This document shows, piece by piece, positions 1 through 7,103 of a stretch of DNA of 11,575 nt. Position 1 is the stretch's first letter. Each line of letters opens with the position of its first letter. The stretch comes from Spirochaetales bacterium. Its GTDB lineage: Bacteria > Spirochaetota > Spirochaetia > B11-G9. The position numbers and the translations under genes were made by a program. Under the pieces are notes generated by a model that was given only the letters and a program-made list of their open reading frames with translations, ran no database searches and was not told the DNA's origin. The DNA lies in NCBI GenBank assembly GCA_027077185.1, contig JALTGJ010000179.1:1-11575 (forward strand), read 5' to 3'.

Positions 1-20
1 CAATACAATTTCCCTCCCCC

Positions 21-159
21 TCGATACAATTGCACTGTTTAATATGTTAGAAGTTAGTTTTTTAATTTTAACTCGCAATTACTCGGGCAGCGGGAATACC
101 GGTCGCTTCGGTTGCTGAGTGATTTTGCTCCGCAAAATTGTATCGAAGCAACCGGGATT
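21..159. repeat. Nested inverted-repeat element upstream of the first gene
   Basis: Three complementary pairs are visible. Bases 122-128 (ATTTTGC) pair with 132-138 (GCAAAAT) as a hairpin with a 3-nt loop. Around it, 99-110 pairs with 144-155 at 11 of 12 positions, and 95-97 can pair with 157-159. In addition 21-31 (TCGATACAATT) is a perfect 11-nt inverted copy of 136-146. The right-hand block 136-155 can therefore pair with either of two left-hand partners. The core is richer in G+C than its surroundings. No T-run follows, so it does not look like a simple intrinsic terminator. It could be a dispersed intergenic repeat or MITE-like remnant, or the structured 3' end of an upstream transcript. 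No coding region was seen in 1-193. Confidence 0.5.
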
Positions 160-186
160 GACAATACTTTAATAGAATCTTACTGT
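158..186 (+). promoter_or_regulatory. Putative sigma70 promoter of the solute-binding lipoprotein gene
   Basis: A perfect -35 box TTGACA lies at 158-163. At 17-nt spacing comes TACTGT (181-186), which matches the -10 consensus at only three of six positions. Transcription would start near 193, directly at the ATG at 194, so the mRNA would be leaderless or nearly so. TAGAAT at 173-178 is a better -10 by sequence but is only 9 nt from the -35. The -35 box begins inside the edge of the inverted-repeat element. Confidence 0.4.
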
Positions 187-193
187 AATCCCC

Positions 194-1426
194 ATGAAAA
201 TATTACTCAATTTGCTTTTCCCAATTTTTATTTTATTCAGTTCCTGTACTCTAAGTAATAATTCAACTGTTATTCTTTGGACTGATAAACCCGAAATGGC
301 AGCTTATGTTGAAGAATTTAACTCCATACAGGAGAAATACCAAATTGAGCTCGTTTATCAAAAAGAACCCGGAAAAGTCCTCAAAAGCACAGATTCCCCT
401 GCTGATCTTGTTATAGCTGAGTTTCTGAACTCTCCTGAAATAATAAAATTATTCAGTCCGCTAAGCGATGTTTATTCCGAAGACAGTATGGATCTGAGTA
501 TCTTTTATTCCGGATTATTAGACCTCGGCTATATTGATAAAGAACTGTTTCTTTTTCCCATATCTTTTAACCTTCCTACAATTATGCTGAAAAAAGAACA
601 GGGAACAGAAAAAATACCTGCTTTTTATCTAAATCAGGATAATATGAAAGAAGCGGCATTAAACTTTAAAAAGAAAAGTAGTTCCGGTTTCGAAGTTATG
701 GGTTTTTCGCCAAGATGGAAGAGTGAAGTTCTCTACTTAAATGCTGTTCTCGGGAAAACCAATTTTCATGTTCTTAATTCCGGAATTCTTTCATGGAATG
801 AAAAAAATCTACAGGATTCAATAAAGCTGTCAAAAACCTGGAATAATGAAATAAACGGAGGGTTAAAGCTTGAAGAAAATTTTAAGGCCAAATTCCTGTA
901 CGACCCCGCATATAAATTGATTCGGGAAGGCAGGATTCTTTTTTATTATTCTGATCTTGTTAATTTTTTTAAAATATCCCCCGAAAAACGGGAGGATTTA
1001 GAATTCAGGTGGTTTTCTTCCGAAGATAAAATTCCGGTGTTGGGTAATGTACTTTTTTCAGGAATTCCCGATAAGGCGAATAACAGAAAGGGAGCTATCC
1101 AATTTATACATTGGTTTTTTAAATACAATACTCAAAAAAAACTACTTAAATCAACTCAGATAAAAAGACTGGATACATTCGGATTTGCCAATGGGTTCTC
1201 CTCAATTATAGATATTAACAAAAATGAACTCCCAATTATTTACCCTGATCTGGTAGGTTATATACCCCTTGAATCCTCGTTGATTTTCCCTAAAGCTCTC
1301 CCTCCATTCTGGAAGGATCTGAAAGCAAAAGTTATTAAACCCTGGATTTATGATCAGACAGGAGAAAATCCCTCAGAAACAACTCTGCAGGATGCAGTTA
1401 ATGAGTGGCTTAAGCAAAAGACCTAG
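194..1426 (+). CDS. Extracellular solute-binding lipoprotein, family 1 (ABC importer, probably sugar)
   Basis: The 410-aa product begins with a lipoprotein signal peptide: Lys2, a hydrophobic stretch to about residue 15, and a lipobox ending Phe-Ser-Ser-Cys with the lipidated Cys at residue 18. The mature protein looks like a family 1 binding protein, opening with a beta strand (ILWTDKPE, about residues 27-34) followed by a helix (AAYVEEFN). Near residues 300-320 it has the helix GAIQFIHWFF typical of the C-terminal lobe, and it ends in a Trp-containing helix. It should sit on the outer face of the inner membrane and hand ligand to a permease; the ligand is not readable but is most likely a sugar or glycerol derivative. 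The ATG at 194 is required for the signal peptide, and no Shine-Dalgarno motif precedes it. A UgpC-type ATPase follows after 91 nt, but no permease gene is in view. No hairpin terminator follows, so read-through into the ATPase gene is possible. Confidence 0.82.
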   Translation: MKILLNLLFPIFILFSSCTLSNNSTVILWTDKPEMAAYVEEFNSIQEKYQIELVYQKEPGKVLKSTDSPADLVIAEFLNSPEIIKLFSPLSDVYSEDSMDLSIFYSGLLDLGYIDKELFLFPISFNLPTIMLKKEQGTEKIPAFYLNQDNMKEAALNFKKKSSSGFEVMGFSPRWKSEVLYLNAVLGKTNFHVLNSGILSWNEKNLQDSIKLSKTWNNEINGGLKLEENFKAKFLYDPAYKLIREGRILFYYSDLVNFFKISPEKREDLEFRWFSSEDKIPVLGNVLFSGIPDKANNRKGAIQFIHWFFKYNTQKKLLKSTQIKRLDTFGFANGFSSIIDINKNELPIIYPDLVGYIPLESSLIFPKALPPFWKDLKAKVIKPWIYDQTGENPSETTLQDAVNEWLKQKT

Positions 1427-1457
1427 CTCCCCTCTGGAAATGTATTTTGTATTTTTA

Positions 1458-1486
1458 TTGACAACAGACTGCTTTAGGAATATCCT
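1458..1486 (+). promoter_or_regulatory. Promoter of the UgpC/MsmK-type ATPase gene
   Basis: TTGACA at 1458-1463 is followed, after 17 nt, by TATCCT at 1481-1486 (four of six -10 positions). The predicted start near 1493 gives a short leader of about 25 nt. This leader carries a strong Shine-Dalgarno GGAGGG (1507-1512), 5 nt before the ATG. It would let the ATPase be expressed separately from the upstream binding protein. Confidence 0.55.
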
Positions 1487-1517
1487 TGTCACATAAGATA
1501 AATTTCGGAGGGTATTT

Positions 1518-2606
1518 ATGGCAACAGTATTATTAAAAGGTATTGGAAAGGTGTACGAGGGGAATGTCAGGGCAGCCAAAGACATTAACATTACAGTTGA
1601 GGACAAGGAATTTGTAGTTCTTGTAGGTCCTTCAGGCTGCGGTAAGTCTACAACGTTAAGAATGATTGCAGGACTTGAAGATATTACAGAAGGGGAACTT
1701 TCCATTGATGGAAAAGTTGTAAACGATGTTCCGCCAAAAGACAGGGATATTGCAATGGTTTTTCAAAACTATGCTCTTTATCCTCATATGACTGTTTATG
1801 ATAACATGGCTTTTGGGCTTAAGATCAGAAAATTTTCAAAGGATGAAATATCCAAACGGGTAAATGAGGCAGCAAAAGTTCTGGATATTGAAGAACTCCT
1901 GGACAGAAAACCAAAGGCATTATCAGGTGGACAAAGACAGAGAGTTGCAGTTGGAAGAGCAATAGTAAGACAGCCGAAAGTATTTTTGTTTGATGAACCA
2001 CTGTCAAATTTGGATGCAAAGCTTAGAGTTCAGATGAGAGCAGAAATTTCATCTCTTCATACCAGATTAAATGCTACTATGATCTATGTAACTCATGATC
2101 AGGTGGAAGCTATGACTATGGCAGATAAAATTGTTGTAATGAAGGGTGGAATTATACAGCAGATTGGAAGCCCTCTGGAACTTTACAATAAACCGGCAAA
2201 CAGATTTGTAGCAGGGTTTATTGGATCACCTCCAATGAACTTTATGAATGTAGCAGTAAAAGATGAGGCTGGAAAACTAATTCTCGAAGAAGGTGCTTTT
2301 AGCATTGAGGTTAAAGGTTGTGAATACCTAAAAGATTATGTAGGTAAAAATGTAGTTTTTGGTATAAGGCCTGAAGATCTTAAATACTCGGATAAAGAAG
2401 TAAAAGGAACTACAATTCCAGCAAAGGTTACTGTAATTGAACCCCTTGGAGCAGAAATACATCTTTACATGAACACAGGGAATCACCAGTTTATTGCCAG
2501 GACAGGGCCTGAATTAAACCTTGAAGTAAATAAGCAGGTTAATTTTATTCCTGATTTTTCAAAAGCATGTTTTTTTGATATGGAAACAGAATTAGTAATG
2601 AAATAA
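1518..2606 (+). CDS. ugpC: ABC transporter ATP-binding protein, MalK/UgpC/MsmK family
   Basis: The 362-aa protein is a full-length carbohydrate-uptake ATPase of the CUT1 class. Visible motifs are Walker A GPSGCGKST (37-45), Q-loop Gln83, the signature LSGGQ (135-139), Walker B VFLFDE (155-160), D-loop SNLD (163-166) and H-switch His193. The stretch FQNYALYPHMTV is characteristic of MalK-like ATPases. Residues from about 236 to the end form the TOBE/MOP-like regulatory domain found in MalK, UgpC and MsmK. The protein works on the cytoplasmic side and powers permease dimers. In several bacteria one MsmK-type ATPase serves many sugar importers. Its own promoter and the absence of adjacent permeases fit that role here, but this is inference. 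The name ugpC denotes the family; glycerol-3-phosphate specificity is not shown. Confidence 0.9.
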   Translation: MATVLLKGIGKVYEGNVRAAKDINITVEDKEFVVLVGPSGCGKSTTLRMIAGLEDITEGELSIDGKVVNDVPPKDRDIAMVFQNYALYPHMTVYDNMAFGLKIRKFSKDEISKRVNEAAKVLDIEELLDRKPKALSGGQRQRVAVGRAIVRQPKVFLFDEPLSNLDAKLRVQMRAEISSLHTRLNATMIYVTHDQVEAMTMADKIVVMKGGIIQQIGSPLELYNKPANRFVAGFIGSPPMNFMNVAVKDEAGKLILEEGAFSIEVKGCEYLKDYVGKNVVFGIRPEDLKYSDKEVKGTTIPAKVTVIEPLGAEIHLYMNTGNHQFIARTGPELNLEVNKQVNFIPDFSKACFFDMETELVMK

Positions 2607-2620
2607 AAATTATTGTATTA

Positions 2621-4036
2621 TTAAAAACGGGGCAGAAATATTGTAAAAACTGCTCCGTTTTTATTTTCAGCACTAATACTGCCATTAAGCTGCATTATAA
2701 GACTAAAAATTAAATTAAACCCCAGGGATTCAGCTTTATCAGCTGAAAAATCCACTGCAAGGCCTGTTCCGTTATCGGAAAAAATAATCTTTAACCCGTC
2801 TTCTATCTGAATATACTTTAGGGATATTACCCCTTCTGCTTTTCCTGTAAATGCATATTTTATAGCATTAGTTGTTAATTCTGTAAAAATTATACCCAAA
2901 GGAACTGCTTTATCGAAATCAATTAAAACTTCAGGAATTGAAATATCAGCAGCAATAAAAATTTCAATATGAGCCAGAGAATCTATCAGATTATCTATCA
3001 GATCTTTAATATAATCATCAAATCGAATATTATTTAAATCTTTTCCCCTAAATAACTTAGCATGCACCATTGATATTGAATCTATACGGCTCCTAAGATC
3101 ATTAAGAGCATGGGATTCAGTCTCGTGGCTGGCTTCCCCTATCTGAAGGTTTATAATACTGGAAACCATAGCAAGATTGTTCTTTACCCTGTGATACACT
3201 TCTTTTATCATCATCTCCCGATGATGAATTTTATTTTTTAAAACAGCTTCCCTTTGTTTTTCCAATGAAATATCTCTAACTAACAGTACTATTGTATTAT
3301 CTTTTGAGGAATTCAACTCCTTTGCAGTAAGCGAAAAACAGTCATTCCCTCTTGTAAGCTCTACAGCCCGGGGTTCCAATCCCGATTTTACAGCTTCAAG
3401 AAATTCGGCTATTTTTTTAATCCAGGTGGAATCAAACTGATCCAGAATATATGAAGCTATAATATTTTGCTGGTTCTTATTAAAAAAAGCATATGCGGAC
3501 TTATTCATATAGACTATTCTAAAATCTGTACTCACCTCAATAATACAATCAGAAATACTCTCAAGAACAACTTCTGTATGAAGTTTAGACAACATTAATT
3601 CTTCTGTAATTGATCTTTTAAAGACATCTTCCAGACCAACAACCTGCTCAACTATTTTATTCTCAGGTTTACCATCCAGCTCTTTTAAAGTATGAATTAT
3701 ATACTTACCCATTGTATTAAACGGTCCCTTGGCAATACAGGCATCTGCACCCATTGCTATATAATCCAATTCAATTTCTGCTGCAACACCGGATAGTACT
3801 ATAATACGGATTTTTGAAAGATCTTCTCTTCCCCTTAAAATAGAAACAAGTATTTCACCTTTAATATACGGCATAATAAGATCTACAAAAATTATATCCG
3901 GTGTATATTCCTTTAAAAGATCAAGAGCAATCAGACCATTTTCTGCTGTTTTTACTAAATAACCATTTTTTACCAAAAATGATTCCATAAACTTAAGAAC
4001 AACAGGGCTGTTATCGACTACCATTATTTTCCGCAT
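2621..4036 (-). CDS. Hybrid sensor kinase REC-PAS-HisKA_2-HATPase (soluble)
   Basis: The 471-aa protein has no signal peptide or membrane helix. Residues 1-120 are a receiver domain with Asp8, phosphoacceptor Asp52 (VDLIMP), switch Ser82 and Lys103. The usual second acidic residue next to Asp8 is Asn9. A PAS-like domain follows at about 155-260. The DHp region is of the HisKA_2 type: KEVYHRVKNNL, with phosphoacceptor His282. The HATPase domain has an N-box (E386-LTTN390) and a G1 box DNGTGL (421-426). Placing REC at the N-terminus suggests that a phosphoryl signal received from elsewhere controls the kinase. The gene starts on the last base of the upstream Hpt stop codon (TAATG), preceded by a GGAG motif, so the two are probably translationally coupled and partners. 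The signal and the output are unknown. Confidence 0.85.
   Translation of the reverse strand: MRKIMVVDNSPVVLKFMESFLVKNGYLVKTAENGLIALDLLKEYTPDIIFVDLIMPYIKGEILVSILRGREDLSKIRIIVLSGVAAEIELDYIAMGADACIAKGPFNTMGKYIIHTLKELDGKPENKIVEQVVGLEDVFKRSITEELMLSKLHTEVVLESISDCIIEVSTDFRIVYMNKSAYAFFNKNQQNIIASYILDQFDSTWIKKIAEFLEAVKSGLEPRAVELTRGNDCFSLTAKELNSSKDNTIVLLVRDISLEKQREAVLKNKIHHREMMIKEVYHRVKNNLAMVSSIINLQIGEASHETESHALNDLRSRIDSISMVHAKLFRGKDLNNIRFDDYIKDLIDNLIDSLAHIEIFIAADISIPEVLIDFDKAVPLGIIFTELTTNAIKYAFTGKAEGVISLKYIQIEDGLKIIFSDNGTGLAVDFSADKAESLGFNLIFSLIMQLNGSISAENKNGAVFTIFLPRF
2623..2662. terminator. Bidirectional intrinsic terminator between convergent genes
   Basis: The left arm AAAAACGGGGCAG (2623-2635) pairs with CTGCTCCGTTTTT (2650-2662) over 13 positions with one G-T wobble, around a 14-nt loop. 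Both strands have a T-run after the stem. It lies 17 nt after the ATPase stop codon. On the minus strand the stem is coding: it includes the codons for the last four residues (LPRF) and part of the stop codon of the histidine kinase gene. Confidence 0.8.
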
Positions 4037-4365
4037 TATTTTTTCTCCAATACTTCTCTTAGCAGACTTATTTCTGCTCTTGACTTGTTAACTATTTTTT
4101 CAATATCGGAAAATAATTCTGATTTATTTAGTTTACTTAATTGATCCATTAATTCTGTAATTCTATTAAGTCCTAAATTTAAAGCAGCTCCTTTTATATT
4201 ATGAACAGAACTCGAAATTAAATTTTTATTAAAAGTGCCTGCAGAAGTGCTAATATCATTCAGATCTAAATTTGTAGTATCCAAAAACAGTTCCAGGAGA
4301 ACTGCGTAATCTTCCGGATCAAATTCAATCCCGGAAGCAAGTATTGTTAATGAATAGTTAGACAT
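4036..4365 (-). CDS. Stand-alone histidine phosphotransfer (Hpt) domain protein
   Basis: This 109-aa, mostly helical protein carries the Hpt motif around His55 (SVHNIKGAALNLG), which matches the H-x-x-K-G-x-x-x-x-x-G pattern of phosphotransfer domains. There is no catalytic domain and no signal peptide. Its length is that of a single four-helix Hpt module. It would carry phosphate between the His or Asp of one protein and the Asp of a receiver. The obvious partner is the REC-containing kinase encoded immediately downstream with a 1-nt overlap. A strong SD (AGGGGA) lies 4 nt before the ATG, within the 15-nt gap after the aspartokinase stop codon. Family identity is fairly secure from the motif; the direction of phosphate flow is not known. 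Confidence 0.8.
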   Translation of the reverse strand: MSNYSLTILASGIEFDPEDYAVLLELFLDTTNLDLNDISTSAGTFNKNLISSSVHNIKGAALNLGLNRITELMDQLSKLNKSELFSDIEKIVNKSRAEISLLREVLEKK

Positions 4366-4380
4366 AGATCCCCTAACATA

Positions 4381-5676
4381 TTATTTTCTTTCAAATTTAG
4401 CATGAATTATTCTGAGTGCATCCAGATATACATTAGAATCCACCCCAACAAGCAATGTTATATCAGAACCGCCATAATTTATAAACCGTATATTTATATT
4501 ATTTAAGCTAAGTTCAGAAAAAACTGAGGCAGCAACACCAACATGATCAGGCAGCCCCTCGCCTACTATACCAATAAGCCCGAGAGAAGGTCGTAACTCC
4601 AGCAGTTCCGGATTAAGTTTGTTTTTTATTTCTTCTATTACAGTTCCCATACCTTCAAGCTGCCTTTCGTGAACAAGAAAAGAAAGACTGTCGAAACCGA
4701 TAGATTCAAATTCAGGTACAATACTATGGGTATTAAGAATATCCAGGAAATTCTTTCGAAATTCCGGATATCTGTTTAACATTAATTTTTCTACAAAAAT
4801 ATTCTGATAATTATTTTTACCGGAAATACCCACAATTGGAGTTTTAGAACTATCCCTTTCTGTAACAATCATGGTTCCAGGCATTTCAGGCTTATTTGTA
4901 TTTCGGATATTAATTGGTATGTTATAATCTTTAACCGGAGTTATTGCATCTTCATGAAATACGTTTGCTCCAATTGAAGCAAGTTCACGTATTTCTTTAT
5001 AGGTTAACTCTTTTACAACCCCCGGATTATCAACCAGCCTGGGATCAGACATTAATAAACCGGAAACATCAGTCCAGTTTTCATAAACCTCTGCTCCAAC
5101 AGCTCTTGCTGCAATTGCTCCGGTTATATCAGACCCTCCCCGGGAAAATGTTTTTATATTCCCATTAAAATCTGAACCGTAAAACCCCGGGATAATGTAC
5201 CTCCCTGTTGCCTTTATACGGGACTTTAATGCAGAGTAACTGGACTCATCTATTCTGCCATCATCACTTAATTTTAATATATCTGCAGAATCAATAAACT
5301 CGGCTTCAAAAAAAACAGATAACATTCTTGCAGAAAGATATTCTCCTCTGGAAGCCGCATAGTCTGCTCCTTTTCCACTCTCTATACCAGAGAGGACCTC
5401 ATCCAGAAACTCTGAAATACCGGCAATCCCCAGGGTTTCACAAATTTCAGAGTATCTGTCTCTTATTATTGTAAAGCTTTTAGCACCTTCCCCATTTATA
5501 ACTTCTTTGTTGCAGGCATAGAGAAGATCGGTAATTTTTTTATCTGCATTATTTCTTTTTCCAGGAGCAGATACAACGATCAGTCTCCTTTCAGAATTAC
5601 TTTCAATTATTTTCCCGACCTTTTTTATCTGTGAAGCATCTGCAACTGAACTTCCACCAAATTTACATACGATCAT
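4381..5676 (-). CDS. lysC: Aspartate kinase (monofunctional, C-terminal ACT domains)
   Basis: Aspartokinase phosphorylates L-aspartate, the first step toward lysine/diaminopimelate, methionine and threonine. The 431-aa form starts MIVCKFGGSS. Motifs include KFGGSS (5-10), SRGEYLSARML (109-119), SRGGSDITGA (178-187), WTDVSGLLMSDPR (201-213) and ELASIGANVFHEDAI (231-245). Residues from about 280 to 431 form the tandem ACT region (ISGKNN; LIGIVGEGL; INIRFINYGGSD), which implies feedback control by an end-product amino acid; which one cannot be read. Reading further upstream adds 16 residues unlike the family (start at 5724) and a 52-nt overlap with the kinase gene. The ATG at 5676 instead gives a 4-nt ATGA overlap and has GGGGAG 8 nt upstream, so it was chosen. 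The sequence is closest in style to the LysC/YclM class rather than to fused aspartokinase-homoserine dehydrogenases. Confidence 0.92.
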   Translation of the reverse strand: MIVCKFGGSSVADASQIKKVGKIIESNSERRLIVVSAPGKRNNADKKITDLLYACNKEVINGEGAKSFTIIRDRYSEICETLGIAGISEFLDEVLSGIESGKGADYAASRGEYLSARMLSVFFEAEFIDSADILKLSDDGRIDESSYSALKSRIKATGRYIIPGFYGSDFNGNIKTFSRGGSDITGAIAARAVGAEVYENWTDVSGLLMSDPRLVDNPGVVKELTYKEIRELASIGANVFHEDAITPVKDYNIPINIRNTNKPEMPGTMIVTERDSSKTPIVGISGKNNYQNIFVEKLMLNRYPEFRKNFLDILNTHSIVPEFESIGFDSLSFLVHERQLEGMGTVIEEIKNKLNPELLELRPSLGLIGIVGEGLPDHVGVAASVFSELSLNNINIRFINYGGSDITLLVGVDSNVYLDALRIIHAKFERK

Positions 5677-7094
5677 AAGTCTGTCTCCCCAGGCATATTC
5701 ATTATTTTTACAAGGCTCCTGCATCGCTGCTGATATATATGATATCCATCACTATATTTTTCATATTCAATCTTATCCGGTTCATGAACAGTATCAATTC
5801 TTACCAGAGCATCAGCTGCCTCACCTAGAGTACTAAAATATCCTGATGCTGTAAAACCGGCACAGGCATTGCCCATCAATTCTGTATCAATAACTGACGG
5901 AATCTCTATTACCTTTCCTGTTACATCTGCTTTCATTTGATTCCAGACAGAACTTCTACCCTGTCCGCCTGAAACCCGAAGGCTCTCAATTGAACAGTCA
6001 TTTTTTTCCAGAGTTTCTATTAAATCACGTACACCATAGGCTATAGCATTAGTTACTGCCCTGCCCATTTCTCCAGGACCGTGATCAGCTTCCAATCCGG
6101 CAAAGAGTCCGCCGGAAAACTCCCAAACCTCCCCTCTATGAAGAGAGGGATAGAAAGAGGGAATAGTTCTGTCGTGACCCAGATTTTTTATCTCATTCAT
6201 CATAACCGAATAATCTTTTTTATTCTGCCCTGTAATTTTTCTAAACCATTCAAAAATAGCACCTGTGGAAGAAAGAATCCCAGCTGCATTATAATAACCC
6301 TCTATTACATGCGGGAGAGTACGGATTCTATTATTTTCAACAGGTTTTGCTGAACAATAATTTATACCCTCAGATGTACCCGCACGATCGCATGTACGAC
6401 CAGGGGCTATAGCCCCTGTACCTAGAATTGCCATAATAAAATCAGATCCCCCTACAAAAACAGAAAGACCCTGGGGAATACCCGTAGCATCTGCTGCACT
6501 TTTAGTTACATATCCAAGGGGTGTTGATATTCTAAGAAGATCAGGGAATTTCTCATTGTCAAGATTATAGGCATCGATACCTTTCCGGGTCCAGATATAT
6601 GGATCAAATTCCTTTGTTGTTGTAAACCCTGCCATATTTCCGGTAAGTTTATAGGATAGATATTCCGGACAGCCAAGAAAAGATTTTGTCTTTTCATAAA
6701 CATCCGGTCTTTCTTCTTTAATCCAGGCAGCAGCAGGAAGAAAAAAAGATTTTTCTCCTGCTATTCTCTTTTCCCTTTTGTCCAGCCACAAATGAGTTTT
6801 GCCCACTATCTGTCCATGCTCTCCTACAGGAACAATTGTCGGGCCATTACCGCTTATTACAACGGCCTTTATATCCAATATTCCCAGAGATATTTTTTTG
6901 GAAAGCTGACTAATTAAACTTTTTAGAGTCTTATCCCAAACAGAACCATCCCAATCCAGAAAATCAATACTTCCTGTATCCGCTAAAGGTATTCTGCAAA
7001 ATGAAATTAGATTCCCTGTAATTGAAATAACACCTCCCTTCATGGCAGAGGTTCCTATATCAATTGATAAAGTGCATGGTTCATATTTTTTCAT
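5673..7094 (-). CDS. FGGY-family carbohydrate kinase (xylulokinase-like, substrate unknown)
   Basis: The 473-aa protein has the two-domain FGGY fold: an N-terminal phosphate loop SIDIGTSAMKGG (10-21), a WLDKR motif (103-107), the GGSD motif (215-218) whose Asp218 aligns with the catalytic base, and a C-terminal ATP-site motif SGGQGRSSVW (375-384). Length and motif order fit xylulokinase and gluconokinase relatives. However, the usual SGQ-M-H-G substrate-side motif reads SGNGPTIV (81-88), so the sugar may differ from D-xylulose. The enzyme is cytoplasmic and transfers phosphate from ATP to a sugar or polyol. It starts 9 nt after the prs stop codon, with only a weak SD (GTGGG), and its TGA stop overlaps the aspartokinase ATG. 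No isomerase, sugar transporter or regulator of a matching pathway lies next to it. Confidence 0.85.
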   Translation of the reverse strand: MKKYEPCTLSIDIGTSAMKGGVISITGNLISFCRIPLADTGSIDFLDWDGSVWDKTLKSLISQLSKKISLGILDIKAVVISGNGPTIVPVGEHGQIVGKTHLWLDKREKRIAGEKSFFLPAAAWIKEERPDVYEKTKSFLGCPEYLSYKLTGNMAGFTTTKEFDPYIWTRKGIDAYNLDNEKFPDLLRISTPLGYVTKSAADATGIPQGLSVFVGGSDFIMAILGTGAIAPGRTCDRAGTSEGINYCSAKPVENNRIRTLPHVIEGYYNAAGILSSTGAIFEWFRKITGQNKKDYSVMMNEIKNLGHDRTIPSFYPSLHRGEVWEFSGGLFAGLEADHGPGEMGRAVTNAIAYGVRDLIETLEKNDCSIESLRVSGGQGRSSVWNQMKADVTGKVIEIPSVIDTELMGNACAGFTASGYFSTLGEAADALVRIDTVHEPDKIEYEKYSDGYHIYQQRCRSLVKIMNMPGETDL

Positions 7095-7103
7095 GCAAAC
7101 CCA

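Noticed and set aside
173..178. TAGAAT as the -10 box of the first promoter
   Set aside because: It matches the consensus well but is only 9 nt from TTGACA, so it cannot pair with that -35. It could work only with an unseen upstream element.
1373..1705. 110-codon minus-strand frame across the lipoprotein-ATPase junction
   Set aside because: It is antisense to the Walker A region of a clear ATPase gene and to its promoter. The product has no recognisable domain.
5677..5724. ATG at 5724 as the aspartokinase start
   Set aside because: The 16 extra residues do not resemble aspartokinases and overlap the FGGY kinase gene. The ATG at 5676 has a good SD and an ATGA overlap.
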